A DNA stretch of 64,000 bases from GCA-2733415 sp049614485 (lineage in GTDB: Bacteria > Bacteroidota > Bacteroidia > Flavobacteriales > Flavobacteriaceae), in contig JBMZDR010000007.1 of assembly GCA_049614485.1 (NCBI GenBank), forward strand, positions 1 through 64,000, given 5' to 3'. Position 1 is the first letter of the stretch. Every line of letters begins with the position of its first letter. This document shows positions 1 to 7,619 of the stretch, piece by piece. The notes beneath the pieces were generated by a model, which worked only from the letters and a program-made list of their open reading frames with translations, was not told where the DNA came from and searched no databases. The translations under genes and the position numbers were made by a program.

Positions 1-94
1 ATCAAGAGTTGTTATTTCAAGACTTTTAAAGACATTAGAAAACCAAAATAAAATTAGTTTAAACAGAAACAGTATTAAAATAATTGGACTATAA
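1..94 (+). CDS. Crp/Fnr family regulator, C-terminal end (partial)
   Basis: Only the last 30 codons are inside the window. The reading frame from base 2 encodes SRVVISRLLKTLENQ and ends in KIIGL before TAA at 92-94. This matches the recognition helix and wing of the Crp/Fnr winged helix-turn-helix, where SRxxxSRxLKxLE is typical. The gene lies 61 bp upstream of the TauE/SafE gene in the same direction. From position I infer that it senses a redox or sulfur signal and controls the genes that follow. The sensor domain is off the left edge, so the ligand is unknown. The family call rests on a short stretch. Confidence 0.72.
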   Translation, partial: SRVVISRLLKTLENQNKISLNRNSIKIIGL

Positions 95-155
95 CTCTAA
101 CTTATTTACTGTACATTTACATGGTTAGAATGGGTTATAAAACACATAAAGCTTA

Positions 156-965
156 ATGGAGTTGATTGAAATTTTCGGGTATACTTGCGCATTAATCATC
201 GGAATCAGTCTCGGATTAATTGGCGGTGGAGGTTCAATTTTGGCAGTTCCTGTGTTAACGTATTTGTTTGCTGTTAATGAAAAAGTAGCTACAGCATATT
301 CACTATTTATTGTTGGCGCAAGTGCTTTAGTAGGCGGAATCAAACAACATTATAAAGGACTGGTAGATTGGAGAACAGCTGTGGTTTTTGGAATACCAGC
401 TATAATTGGCGTATCAGTAGTCAGACGTTTTGTAGTACCAGCTCTCCCAGATATACTATTTACTTTTTCTGATTTTGAATTTACCCGCAGAATGGGAATG
501 TTAGGGTTATTCTCTCTTTTAATGATACCTGCCGGAATATCAATGTTAAAAGACCGTAAACAAACTCAAAAATATGATGGCAACAATAAATACAATTACC
601 CTTTAATATTTATCGAAGGCGTTATAGTTGGTGCTTTAACTGGTTTTATTGGTGCTGGAGGAGGTTTTTTAATCATACCAGCATTAGTCATATTGGCAAA
701 AACAGAAATGAAAGTTGCTGTTGGAACCTCATTGGTTATTATCGCTTTAAAATCGTTATCAGGCTTCTTTTTAGGCGATGCATTAACAATGAACATCAAC
801 TGGTCATTCCTTTTAAGCTTTACGTTATTATCATTTATTGGTATTTTCATTGGGAGCTACCTCAGTAATTTCATTGATAGCAAGAAACTTAAAAAAGGGT
901 TCGGATACTTTATATTCATCATGGCGGGATTCATATTTTACATGGAATTCTTCATAAAGCAGTAA
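156..965 (+). CDS. TauE/SafE family anion (sulfite/organosulfur) exporter
   Basis: This 269-residue, almost wholly hydrophobic inner-membrane protein carries the two glycine-rich repeats typical of TauE/SafE. GLIGGGGSILAVP is at about residues 20-32 and GFIGAGGGFLIIP at about 163-175, the usual duplicated architecture with roughly 7-8 membrane helices. Family members are proposed to export sulfite, sulfoacetate or related sulfur anions. The ATG at 156 is the first plausible start and sits directly before the hydrophobic N-terminus. It stands 74 bp upstream of a persulfide dioxygenase gene, and tauE also accompanies cstB in the staphylococcal cst operon. I infer that it removes sulfite or thiosulfate made by the downstream enzymes. 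The substrate itself is not readable from sequence. Confidence 0.88.
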   Translation: MELIEIFGYTCALIIGISLGLIGGGGSILAVPVLTYLFAVNEKVATAYSLFIVGASALVGGIKQHYKGLVDWRTAVVFGIPAIIGVSVVRRFVVPALPDILFTFSDFEFTRRMGMLGLFSLLMIPAGISMLKDRKQTQKYDGNNKYNYPLIFIEGVIVGALTGFIGAGGGFLIIPALVILAKTEMKVAVGTSLVIIALKSLSGFFLGDALTMNINWSFLLSFTLLSFIGIFIGSYLSNFIDSKKLKKGFGYFIFIMAGFIFYMEFFIKQ

Positions 966-1014
966 ATCCTATAGGTTTGTAACAAGAGTTACTGTAAAAA
1001 CACACAACAATTTC

Positions 1015-1022
1015 TATCTTTG
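1015..1022 (+). promoter_or_regulatory. Candidate -7 box of Bacteroidota promoter (TATCTTTG)
   Basis: TATCTTTG fits the Bacteroidota -7 consensus TAnnTTTG and lies 17 bp upstream of the ATG at 1040. No TTG at the expected -33 distance was found. It may be an internal promoter letting the dioxygenase genes be expressed apart from the exporter. Confidence 0.45.
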
Positions 1023-1039
1023 ACAAAAAATTAGGACAC

Positions 1040-2440
1040 ATGAATATTGAACAAATATATACCGGATGTTTAGCACAAGGCGCTTACTACATTGAAAGTA
1101 ATGGTGAAGTTGCTATTATTGACCCATTAAGAGAAGTACAACCATATATAGATCGTGCAAACTCAGATAATGCAAAAATCAAGTATATTTTTGAAACTCA
1201 TTTTCATGCTGATTTTGTTAGTGGTCACGTTACTTTAGCTAAAAAAACAGGAGCAGATATCGTGTTTGGCCCAAATGCAAAAACATCATTTGATGCTATT
1301 ACAGCAACAGATAATCAAGAATTCAAGTTAGGAAACATCATAATAAAAGTATTACACACACCTGGACACACCATGGAAAGCAGTACATTTTTATTAATAG
1401 ATGCTAACGGAAAAAACCACGCCATATTTAGTGGTGACACCTTATTTTTAGGAGATGTTGGACGCCCTGATTTGGCTCAAAAAGGAGATATTACAGAACG
1501 TGACTTGGCTGGTTATTTATATGATAGTTTAAGAACCAAAATAATGACGCTTGCTGATGATGTAATAGTCTATCCAGCACACGGAGCAGGCTCTGCATGT
1601 GGGAAAAACATGAGCAAAGAAACTGTAGGATCAATTGGTGACCAAAAAAACACCAATTATGCGTTACGTGCTGATATGACTAAAGAAGAGTTTATTGACG
1701 AAGTTACTAATGGTTTACTACCAGCACCTAAATATTTTCCTGCAAATGTAAAAATGAACAAAGAAGGTTATGATGATATTGACGCAATTATTGAGCGTGG
1801 TACTCAAGGCTTATCCCCTGCTGAATTTGAAGATAAAGCAAATAACTCTGGCGCGTTGATTTTAGATGTGCGTCATCAAAATGATTTTGTATTAGGGCAT
1901 ATTCCTAATTCTATTTTTATTGGTATTGATGGTGGATTTGCACCGTGGGTGGGCGCTTTAATTGGTGATGTAAAACAACCTATTTTATTGGTTGCACCAG
2001 AAGGTCGTGAAACTGAAGTCATCACGCGTTTATCTCGAGTAGGCTTTGATAATACCATCGGTTATTTAAAAGGCAGTTTTGACGCTTGGAAAAATGACGG
2101 ACAAGACACAGATTCCTTACGTTCTATTAGTGCTGAAGAATTTGCCACTGAAAAAGGAGATGCTAAGGTTTGCGATGTAAGAAAAGATGGTGAATACAAT
2201 TCTATGCATATTGAAAATGCTATTCACACACCATTAAGCGCTATCAATGATTATTTAGACACTTATAAATCTGACGACAACATCTACATTCATTGCGCAG
2301 GTGGTTACCGTTCAGTAATTGCTGCGTCTATTTTAAAAAGTCGCGGTATTCATAACTTAACCGATGTAAAAGGTGGTTTTGGCGCTATTAAAAAAACTGA
2401 TATTACACTAACTGATTTTGTTTGTCCAACAACATTATAA
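1040..2440 (+). CDS. CstB-like persulfide dioxygenase-rhodanese fusion (MBL fold)
   Basis: The 466-residue protein starts with a metallo-beta-lactamase fold of the glyoxalase II/ETHE1 class. The metal motif THFHADFVSGH is at about residues 53-63, HTPGH at 106-110, GDTLF at 132-136 and PAHG at 180-183. Two rhodanese domains follow. The first (about 260-355) has LLVAPEG where the catalytic cysteine loop should be, so it looks like a pseudo-rhodanese. The second (about 362-466) keeps an active loop, HCAGGYRS, with Cys near 420. MBL, pseudo-rhodanese and rhodanese in that order is the arrangement known for CstB, which oxidises low-molecular-weight persulfides to thiosulfate. It is expected to be cytosolic and iron-dependent. 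Neighbouring exporter, rhodanese and thioredoxin genes agree. No sulfide:quinone reductase gene is visible in the window. Confidence 0.9.
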   Translation: MNIEQIYTGCLAQGAYYIESNGEVAIIDPLREVQPYIDRANSDNAKIKYIFETHFHADFVSGHVTLAKKTGADIVFGPNAKTSFDAITATDNQEFKLGNIIIKVLHTPGHTMESSTFLLIDANGKNHAIFSGDTLFLGDVGRPDLAQKGDITERDLAGYLYDSLRTKIMTLADDVIVYPAHGAGSACGKNMSKETVGSIGDQKNTNYALRADMTKEEFIDEVTNGLLPAPKYFPANVKMNKEGYDDIDAIIERGTQGLSPAEFEDKANNSGALILDVRHQNDFVLGHIPNSIFIGIDGGFAPWVGALIGDVKQPILLVAPEGRETEVITRLSRVGFDNTIGYLKGSFDAWKNDGQDTDSLRSISAEEFATEKGDAKVCDVRKDGEYNSMHIENAIHTPLSAINDYLDTYKSDDNIYIHCAGGYRSVIAASILKSRGIHNLTDVKGGFGAIKKTDITLTDFVCPTTL

Positions 2441-2450
2441 GACTACTCCT

Positions 2451-2768
2451 ATGAAAAATATTACACAAACTGAATGGAATGAATTGATTTCAGCTGATGA
2501 CAACAAGGTTATTCTTGATGTTAGAACACCAAGTGAATGGTCAGAAGGTATTATTGAAAATGCTGTTTTAATCAACATCATGGAACCTCAAGCGTTCATG
2601 GAATCTATTGAAAAATTAGATAAAAGTAAAAACTATTACATCTATTGTAGAAGCGGTGGACGAAGTGGTCAGGCTTGCCAGGTGATGGACTCCATCGGAT
2701 TCGGAATTACATATAATCTTATGGGCGGTATGATGGAATGGAAAGGTGACACCTGTTTACCTAAATAA
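2451..2768 (+). CDS. Single-domain rhodanese-like sulfurtransferase
   Basis: A 105-residue stand-alone rhodanese domain. The substrate loop YCRSGGRSG is intact, with the catalytic Cys near residue 66, and LDVRTPSEW near residue 22 is the usual N-terminal signature. I place the start at the ATG at 2451. An upstream TTG at 2418 would run into the previous gene and adds residues with no domain match. The gene follows the dioxygenase stop by 10 bp and precedes thioredoxin by 18 bp, so it is almost certainly co-transcribed. The family moves sulfane sulfur between thiols, cyanide or sulfite. Here it probably handles persulfide or thiosulfate made by the upstream enzyme. Confidence 0.9.
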   Translation: MKNITQTEWNELISADDNKVILDVRTPSEWSEGIIENAVLINIMEPQAFMESIEKLDKSKNYYIYCRSGGRSGQACQVMDSIGFGITYNLMGGMMEWKGDTCLPK

Positions 2769-2786
2769 TTTATTAAAACAAGATTC

Positions 2787-3083
2787 ATGAGCAGTTTTTC
2801 TGAAATTATTAATCAAGATAAACCCGTTTTAATTGATTTTTATGCCACATGGTGCGGACCTTGCAACGCATTAGCACCAGTACTGAAACAAGTAAAAGAC
2901 TCTGTTGCAGATACTGCTAGTGTTTTAAAAATTGACATCGATAAAAACCAAACTTTAGCTACAAAACTCAATGTTAGAGGTGTGCCAACTTTAATTTTAT
3001 ATAAAAATGGAGCGCAAGTTTGGAGGCAATCTGGTGTGGTTTCAAAAGAGGCTATTATAAATCAGATAAACGCTGTTTTATAA
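2787..3083 (+). CDS. Thioredoxin
   Basis: This 98-residue thioredoxin has the classical WCGPC active site at about residues 22-26 and the cis-proline motif GVPTL near 65-69. It has no signal peptide and should be cytosolic. It is slightly shorter than the usual 105-110 residues but keeps the full fold. It is the fifth gene of the sulfur cluster, and its TAA overlaps the ATG of the next gene by one base, a sign of translational coupling. The likely role is to reduce rhodanese-bound persulfides or protein disulfides within this pathway. It may not be the main cellular thioredoxin. Confidence 0.92.
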   Translation: MSSFSEIINQDKPVLIDFYATWCGPCNALAPVLKQVKDSVADTASVLKIDIDKNQTLATKLNVRGVPTLILYKNGAQVWRQSGVVSKEAIINQINAVL

Positions 3084-3679
3084 TGACACAAAACCCTAAT
3101 TTTTGGGAAGAAAAATATCAAGAAAATAAGATTGGTTGGGATATCGGTGAAATTTCTACACCGTTAAAAACTTATATTGATCAGCTAACAGACAAAGAAT
3201 TGCACATCCTTATTCCTGGTGGCGGAAATTCTTATGAAGCAGAGTACTTACACCAACTCGGATTTAAAAACGTATATGTTGTTGATTTTTCAGAAACAGC
3301 TTTAGAAAATATTAAAACTAGAGTTCCTTCGTTTCCAAAAGAACATTTAATTCAAGTTAATTTTTTTGAATTGCACAATTTACTTCCTAATTTATGCTTT
3401 GATTTAATTTTAGAGCAAACATTTTTTTGTGCCATACCACCAGAATTACGGTACAGTTACGCAACTCAAACGCATCGTCTTTTAGCAGCTAACGGAAAAC
3501 TAGTAGGCGTATTATTTGATGAAGTACTAAATACTGACAAACCACCTTTTGGGGGTAATTCTGAAGCATACCTTACACTTTTTAAACCGTTCTATTCAAT
3601 CGAAATTTTTGAGGAGTGTTACAATTCAATTTCAGAAAGAGCAAAGCGAGAAGTGTTTATGATATTAAAGAAAAAATAG
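3083..3679 (+). CDS. TPMT-family SAM-dependent methyltransferase
   Basis: A 198-residue class I methyltransferase of the thiopurine S-methyltransferase group. The SAM-binding motif I is ILIPGGGNSYEAEYL at about residues 43-57, followed by the acidic VVDFSE motif. LEQTFFCAIPP and PPFGGNSEAY are typical of TPMT relatives. The start is fixed by the TAATG overlap with the thioredoxin stop. An in-frame upstream start inside thioredoxin would add 21 residues with no match. Some bacterial relatives methylate sulfide, thiols, tellurite or selenite. Coupling to a persulfide-oxidation operon suggests that a sulfur nucleophile is the acceptor. That is inference: the acceptor cannot be read from the sequence. 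Confidence 0.85.
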   Translation: MTQNPNFWEEKYQENKIGWDIGEISTPLKTYIDQLTDKELHILIPGGGNSYEAEYLHQLGFKNVYVVDFSETALENIKTRVPSFPKEHLIQVNFFELHNLLPNLCFDLILEQTFFCAIPPELRYSYATQTHRLLAANGKLVGVLFDEVLNTDKPPFGGNSEAYLTLFKPFYSIEIFEECYNSISERAKREVFMILKKK

Positions 3680-3681
3680 TT

Positions 3682-4557
3682 TTATTTCTTCCTCGAAAAC
3701 CCTACAAAAAGTTGTTTCAAAAAACTCTTCGGGAAATTTTCATCCTGCTCCCAGCCTAACGGAATAGTTCCTGATGACTCTGGAATGTAATTGGTTTTGA
3801 ATATATAATCCCACACACTTAAACTGATGCCGAAATTTACGCCTTGGCGCCTGTTTCCAGGCAACACCTGTGCGTGATGATACAAGTGCATCACAGAATT
3901 ATTGAATACATATTTTAGCGGCCCCCAAGTAATTTTAATATTGGCATGATTTAAATGCCCAATACTTATTGCTATAAAATGAACAACAAACGCTTGTTCT
4001 GGTTCAAAACCACCAAGTATTAAAACACCTAAGGTTTTTAGTGGTTTGTATAAAATATTTTCCATCCAATGATACCGCAAATGTGCTGCAAATCCCATTT
4101 CTTTTACAGAATGATGCACTTGATGAAATTGCCATAAAAAATTGTATTTGTGTAGCAATACATGCGTAAACCACTGTACAAAATCTAACAGTATGAAAAA
4201 TATGACAAGCTGTAACCAATTCGGCAAACTACTAATATCAAAAATTGACAAACTGGTTTTACTAAAACCTAAGTCTGATAATAAAAGTCCTATTACTTTA
4301 TAAAACCCACTAATGACAATTGAGAATGCAAAGAAATTAAAATACATGTAAAAGGCATCTATCCAAAAATCCTTCCTAAATACCGATTGACTTTTTCGCC
4401 ATGGGAATAACACTTCCAAAGCCCATACTATAAGTGAAATTACGGTTAAACCCCAAAAGAAATTGGTATACCAAGGCACATCAAATACAATTGACTTCCA
4501 AGTCCAATTTACACTTCCTGTAAATGCGTTTATAAATGCTTCGCTGTACGTATTCAT
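3682..4557 (-). CDS. Sterol desaturase / fatty acid hydroxylase family membrane protein
   Basis: A 291-residue integral membrane protein with the histidine clusters that bind a di-iron centre. These are HVLLH at about residues 132-136, HQVHH at 145-149, HLNH near 201 and HLYHH near 224, the expected series for the fatty acid hydroxylase superfamily. Several hydrophobic segments lie before and between them. Members hydroxylate or desaturate lipids, sterol-like molecules or carotenoids at the membrane, and the substrate cannot be told here. The gene converges on the methyltransferase with only 2 bp between the stops and no visible terminator. An aldo/keto reductase gene lies just upstream on the same strand, which may or may not be functionally linked. 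Confidence 0.88.
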   Translation of the reverse strand: MNTYSEAFINAFTGSVNWTWKSIVFDVPWYTNFFWGLTVISLIVWALEVLFPWRKSQSVFRKDFWIDAFYMYFNFFAFSIVISGFYKVIGLLLSDLGFSKTSLSIFDISSLPNWLQLVIFFILLDFVQWFTHVLLHKYNFLWQFHQVHHSVKEMGFAAHLRYHWMENILYKPLKTLGVLILGGFEPEQAFVVHFIAISIGHLNHANIKITWGPLKYVFNNSVMHLYHHAQVLPGNRRQGVNFGISLSVWDYIFKTNYIPESSGTIPLGWEQDENFPKSFLKQLFVGFSRKK

Positions 4558-4581
4558 TAATTAAAGATACAATTCAAAAAG

Positions 4582-5616
4582 CTAACCTGCTGGATTAGGC
4601 ACTACGTAATTTACCGCTTCAATATCATCAAGCATCTCTTGTGTTAAATTCACATCAATACTCGCAATGTTTTCTTTTAATTGCGCCATAGTAGTGGCTC
4701 CTATAATATTGCTTGTCACAAAAGGTTGTTGGTTTATAAACGCCAATGCCAAATGTGTTAAACTTAAATGATGCTTATCAGCTAGTGCTTTATATTGAGC
4801 TGTTGCATGAACAACATGAGGTTCTAAATAACGGCCGTAACGTTCAAATAAGGTTATCCTTCCTTTTGTATTTGGGTTATCTAAATATTTACCCGACAAA
4901 GATCCAAAACCTAATGGTGAATATGCCAACAAGCCTATATTCTCTCTATGAGATACCTCAGCCATATTAACCTCATATGCTCTGTTTAATAAATTATAGA
5001 CGTTCTGTACAGTTTGCATTCTTGGTAATCCTTTTTTAGAAGCCTCCAAAAATTTTAGTGTTCCGTATGGTGTTTCATTAGAAAGTCCTATCTCACGAAT
5101 CTTACCTTCTTTTACAAAACCATCTAAAACATGTAATACCTCTTCAAAATTATCCTGCCATTGTTCAGAGTTATCATGAACATAATTACGCTTTCCGAAT
5201 ACATTCACATTTCGTTCTGGCCAATGCAGTTGATACAAATCAACATAATCAGTCTGTAAACGTTTTAAACTTGTGTGCAAAGCATCTGTTAAACTGGCTT
5301 TAGAGAAGTTCAAATCCTTACGAATCCAATCCATACCTCTGCTTGGCCCAGCTATTTTAGTTGCTAAAACAACCTCATCACGTTTTCTGTTTTTAGCAAA
5401 CCAACTACCAATATATTCTTCTGTTTTTCCTTGAGTAGCTGCGTCTGGTGGCACAGCATACATTTCTGCAGTATCAAAGAAATTCACGCCTTGTGTTAAC
5501 GCATAATCCATTTGTTCATGAGCGTCTTGTTCGGTATTTTGATTACCAAAAGTCATGGTTCCTAAACAAATTTTACTGACTTTAATATCTGTATTTGGTA
5601 GTGTCGTATATTTCAT
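4582..5616 (-). CDS. Aldo/keto reductase (Tas-like)
   Basis: A 344-residue cytosolic NADPH-dependent oxidoreductase of the aldo/keto reductase superfamily. The catalytic tetrad is visible as Asp near 48 and Tyr near 53 in FFDTAEMY, Lys near 87 in LATKIAG, and His near 131 in YQLHWPE. IGLSNETPYG is the usual middle motif, and SNIIGATTMAQLKENI near the C-terminus is the NADP-phosphate binding segment. Length and layout resemble E. coli Tas. The physiological carbonyl substrate is unknown. It lies 24 bp upstream of the hydroxylase-like gene and could form a two-gene operon with it. Confidence 0.93.
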   Translation of the reverse strand: MKYTTLPNTDIKVSKICLGTMTFGNQNTEQDAHEQMDYALTQGVNFFDTAEMYAVPPDAATQGKTEEYIGSWFAKNRKRDEVVLATKIAGPSRGMDWIRKDLNFSKASLTDALHTSLKRLQTDYVDLYQLHWPERNVNVFGKRNYVHDNSEQWQDNFEEVLHVLDGFVKEGKIREIGLSNETPYGTLKFLEASKKGLPRMQTVQNVYNLLNRAYEVNMAEVSHRENIGLLAYSPLGFGSLSGKYLDNPNTKGRITLFERYGRYLEPHVVHATAQYKALADKHHLSLTHLALAFINQQPFVTSNIIGATTMAQLKENIASIDVNLTQEMLDDIEAVNYVVPNPAG

Positions 5617-5638
5617 TTCTCAGATGGTTTAATAAAAA

Positions 5639-5673
5639 AGCAATGGCTATATTTTTAAAATATAGCCATTGCT
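5639..5673 (-). terminator. Strong hairpin terminator downstream of the OmpA lipoprotein gene
   Basis: A 17-bp perfect stem (AGCAATGGCTATATTTT and its complement) with a one-base centre is followed on the minus strand by a T-run. It lies between the OmpA lipoprotein stop and the aldo/keto reductase start, so it ends the exonuclease/OmpA transcript. Confidence 0.85.
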
Positions 5674-5690
5674 AAAACGTTTGAAGGGTA

Positions 5691-6653
5691 TTATTTCACT
5701 TCGCTTAGCAACTTAGATACTTCGTCTAATTTTGGTGTTAAAATCACCTCAATTCTACGGTTTTTTCCTTTCCCTTCTGGTGTATCATTTGATGCAATTG
5801 GCGCAAATTCACTTCTTCCTGCCGCAGTTAAACTTTCAGCATTAATAGCGGTGTTTTCTTGTAAGATATTTACAATTGCTGTTGCTCTTTTTGTTGATAA
5901 ATCCCAGTTACCAGAAATATCGCCTTTACTATTAAAAGCATCATTATCGGTATGCCCTTCAATCAATACATTAATTTCTGGGTTTACGGCTAATACTTCC
6001 CCTAACTGTTTTACAGCTTGTTTTCCATCTGCACCAACATTCCAACTCCCTGATTTGAATAACAATTTATTTTCCATAGACACGTATACTTTTCCGTCAC
6101 GTTGTTCTACAGTTAATCCTTTTCCTTCAAAATTAGTTAAGGCTTTTGAAATTGAATTCTTTAAAGCTTTCATGTTTGCATCTTTGGCTGCTAATGCACT
6201 CTCTAACTCGTCAACTCTTTTTGAACGCGCATCTAATTCTTTTTGTAATGCAATTAATCGTGCGTTTTCTGTAGCTAAGGCTTTTTCTTTATCTTCTAAT
6301 TGCTGTAACAACTCTCTGTTTTTAGCAGCATTCTTAGCTAATTCAGAAGAACTGTTTTTCTCTAATTCTTTATATGATTGTCCTAAACCATCAACTTTTG
6401 ATTGTGTTTCAGCTATCTCGTTTGCTAATTTTGCTTTATCTGCTTTTAATTGTTCTATTGCAGATTCAGCAGTAGCTAATTCATCTTGTAATTTTGTTGT
6501 TAGTTCATCACAGTCTTTATTTTTATCTTCTAAAGCTCTGTTTTCTTTTTTCAATTTGGCGTAATCACTTTCCAAATCTGTAAACACTTTTTTTGATACA
6601 CAAGATGTTACTAATACTGCTCCTACTAATGCTAATGAAATTTGTTTTATCAT
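5691..6653 (-). CDS. OmpA-family lipoprotein with periplasmic coiled coil
   Basis: The 320-residue protein begins with a lipoprotein signal ending LVTSC, so Cys18 would be acylated. Residues about 25-175 are a charged, heptad-like Lys/Glu/Leu-rich coiled coil. The C-terminal OmpA domain (about 195-310) contains LIEGHTDN and KNRRIEVIL, the peptidoglycan-binding signature. The protein likely sits in the outer membrane facing the periplasm and tethers it to the cell wall. The coding strand is followed by a strong terminator, and exonuclease III lies just upstream in the same direction. The layout is common in Flavobacteriaceae; no specific partner is visible. Confidence 0.9.
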   Translation of the reverse strand: MIKQISLALVGAVLVTSCVSKKVFTDLESDYAKLKKENRALEDKNKDCDELTTKLQDELATAESAIEQLKADKAKLANEIAETQSKVDGLGQSYKELEKNSSSELAKNAAKNRELLQQLEDKEKALATENARLIALQKELDARSKRVDELESALAAKDANMKALKNSISKALTNFEGKGLTVEQRDGKVYVSMENKLLFKSGSWNVGADGKQAVKQLGEVLAVNPEINVLIEGHTDNDAFNSKGDISGNWDLSTKRATAIVNILQENTAINAESLTAAGRSEFAPIASNDTPEGKGKNRRIEVILTPKLDEVSKLLSEVK

Positions 6654-6681
6654 TTTCTTTTGTTTTTTATCGGTGTTTAAT

Positions 6682-7443
6682 TTAATCTATTTCAACTACA
6701 ATCGGACAATGGTCGGAATGTTTTGCTTCCTGTAAAATTACTGCTCTAGACAGTCTTTCTCTCAGTGGTTCAGATACCATTGCGTAATCTAAGCGCCAAC
6801 CTTTATTATTATTCCTGGCATTTGCTCTATAACTCCACCAACTGTACTGATCTGGTTCTGAATTAAAATGACGGAACGAATCAATAAATCCGTTATCTAT
6901 AAATTCGCCTATCCATTTGCGTTCTGCTGGTAAAAATCCAGAGGTGTTTTTTAAACCTTTCGGATTATGAATATCAATTTCTTCATGACATATATTATAA
7001 TCGCCACAGATAATTAAGTTCGGAATCTCTTTCTTTAATTCAGTGATGTAGTCTTGGAAATCTGCCATATATTGAAACTTAAAATCCAAACGCGCATCAT
7101 TTGTACCTGATGGCAAATACAAACTCATGATAGACACATCATCAAAATCGACACGTAAATTTCGTCCTTCAAAATCCATATAATCAATACCTGTACCGTA
7201 TTCAATATGTTTTGGTTCTGTTTTAGATAATATAGCCACACTTGAATAGCCTTTTTTCTCTGCACTATACCAGTAATGATACGGATAACCAGCATCTTCA
7301 AACAATGACAAATCCAATTGTTCTTTATGTGCTTTAGTTTCTTGAATGCAAATTACATCAGGGTTTGCCTGTTGCAACCATTCAATAAATCCTTTTTTTA
7401 AAGCGGCTCGAATACCGTTTACATTGTATGATATTATTTTCAC
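6682..7443 (-). CDS. xth: Exodeoxyribonuclease III
   Basis: A 253-residue AP endonuclease/3'-5' exonuclease of the ExoIII family. Motifs seen are KIISYNVNGIRAA at the N-terminus, CIQETKA with the metal-binding Glu near residue 34, GDYNICHEEIDIHNPK with catalytic Asp and Asn, and SDHCPIVVEID with the Asp-His pair at the C-terminus. It repairs abasic sites and blocked 3' ends in DNA. Length is typical. The start ATG at 7443 directly begins the conserved strand. It stands 28 bp upstream of the OmpA lipoprotein gene, on the same strand. Confidence 0.96.
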   Translation of the reverse strand: MKIISYNVNGIRAALKKGFIEWLQQANPDVICIQETKAHKEQLDLSLFEDAGYPYHYWYSAEKKGYSSVAILSKTEPKHIEYGTGIDYMDFEGRNLRVDFDDVSIMSLYLPSGTNDARLDFKFQYMADFQDYITELKKEIPNLIICGDYNICHEEIDIHNPKGLKNTSGFLPAERKWIGEFIDNGFIDSFRHFNSEPDQYSWWSYRANARNNNKGWRLDYAMVSEPLRERLSRAVILQEAKHSDHCPIVVEID

Positions 7444-7619
7444 TGGTACTGTTTTTAAAACATCGTTGCGCTAAAATAACTAATCCTTTGCGGTAATTTG
7501 TGTTAAGAACCTCATAAATTTTAACAAATTCGTACTGATGCTTGTCTTTCAAAGATGGAAGCATAAAAAAATGTACTTTAGCTCCCTAATAAAACAGTTT
7601 TAATTGCGTTTTAGTGTTA

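Noticed and set aside
5851..6564. A 237-codon open frame on the plus strand opposite the OmpA lipoprotein gene.
   Set aside because: It is antisense to a clear coiled-coil/OmpA gene, is Ser/Phe/Asn-rich as expected from reversed codons, and has no family match.
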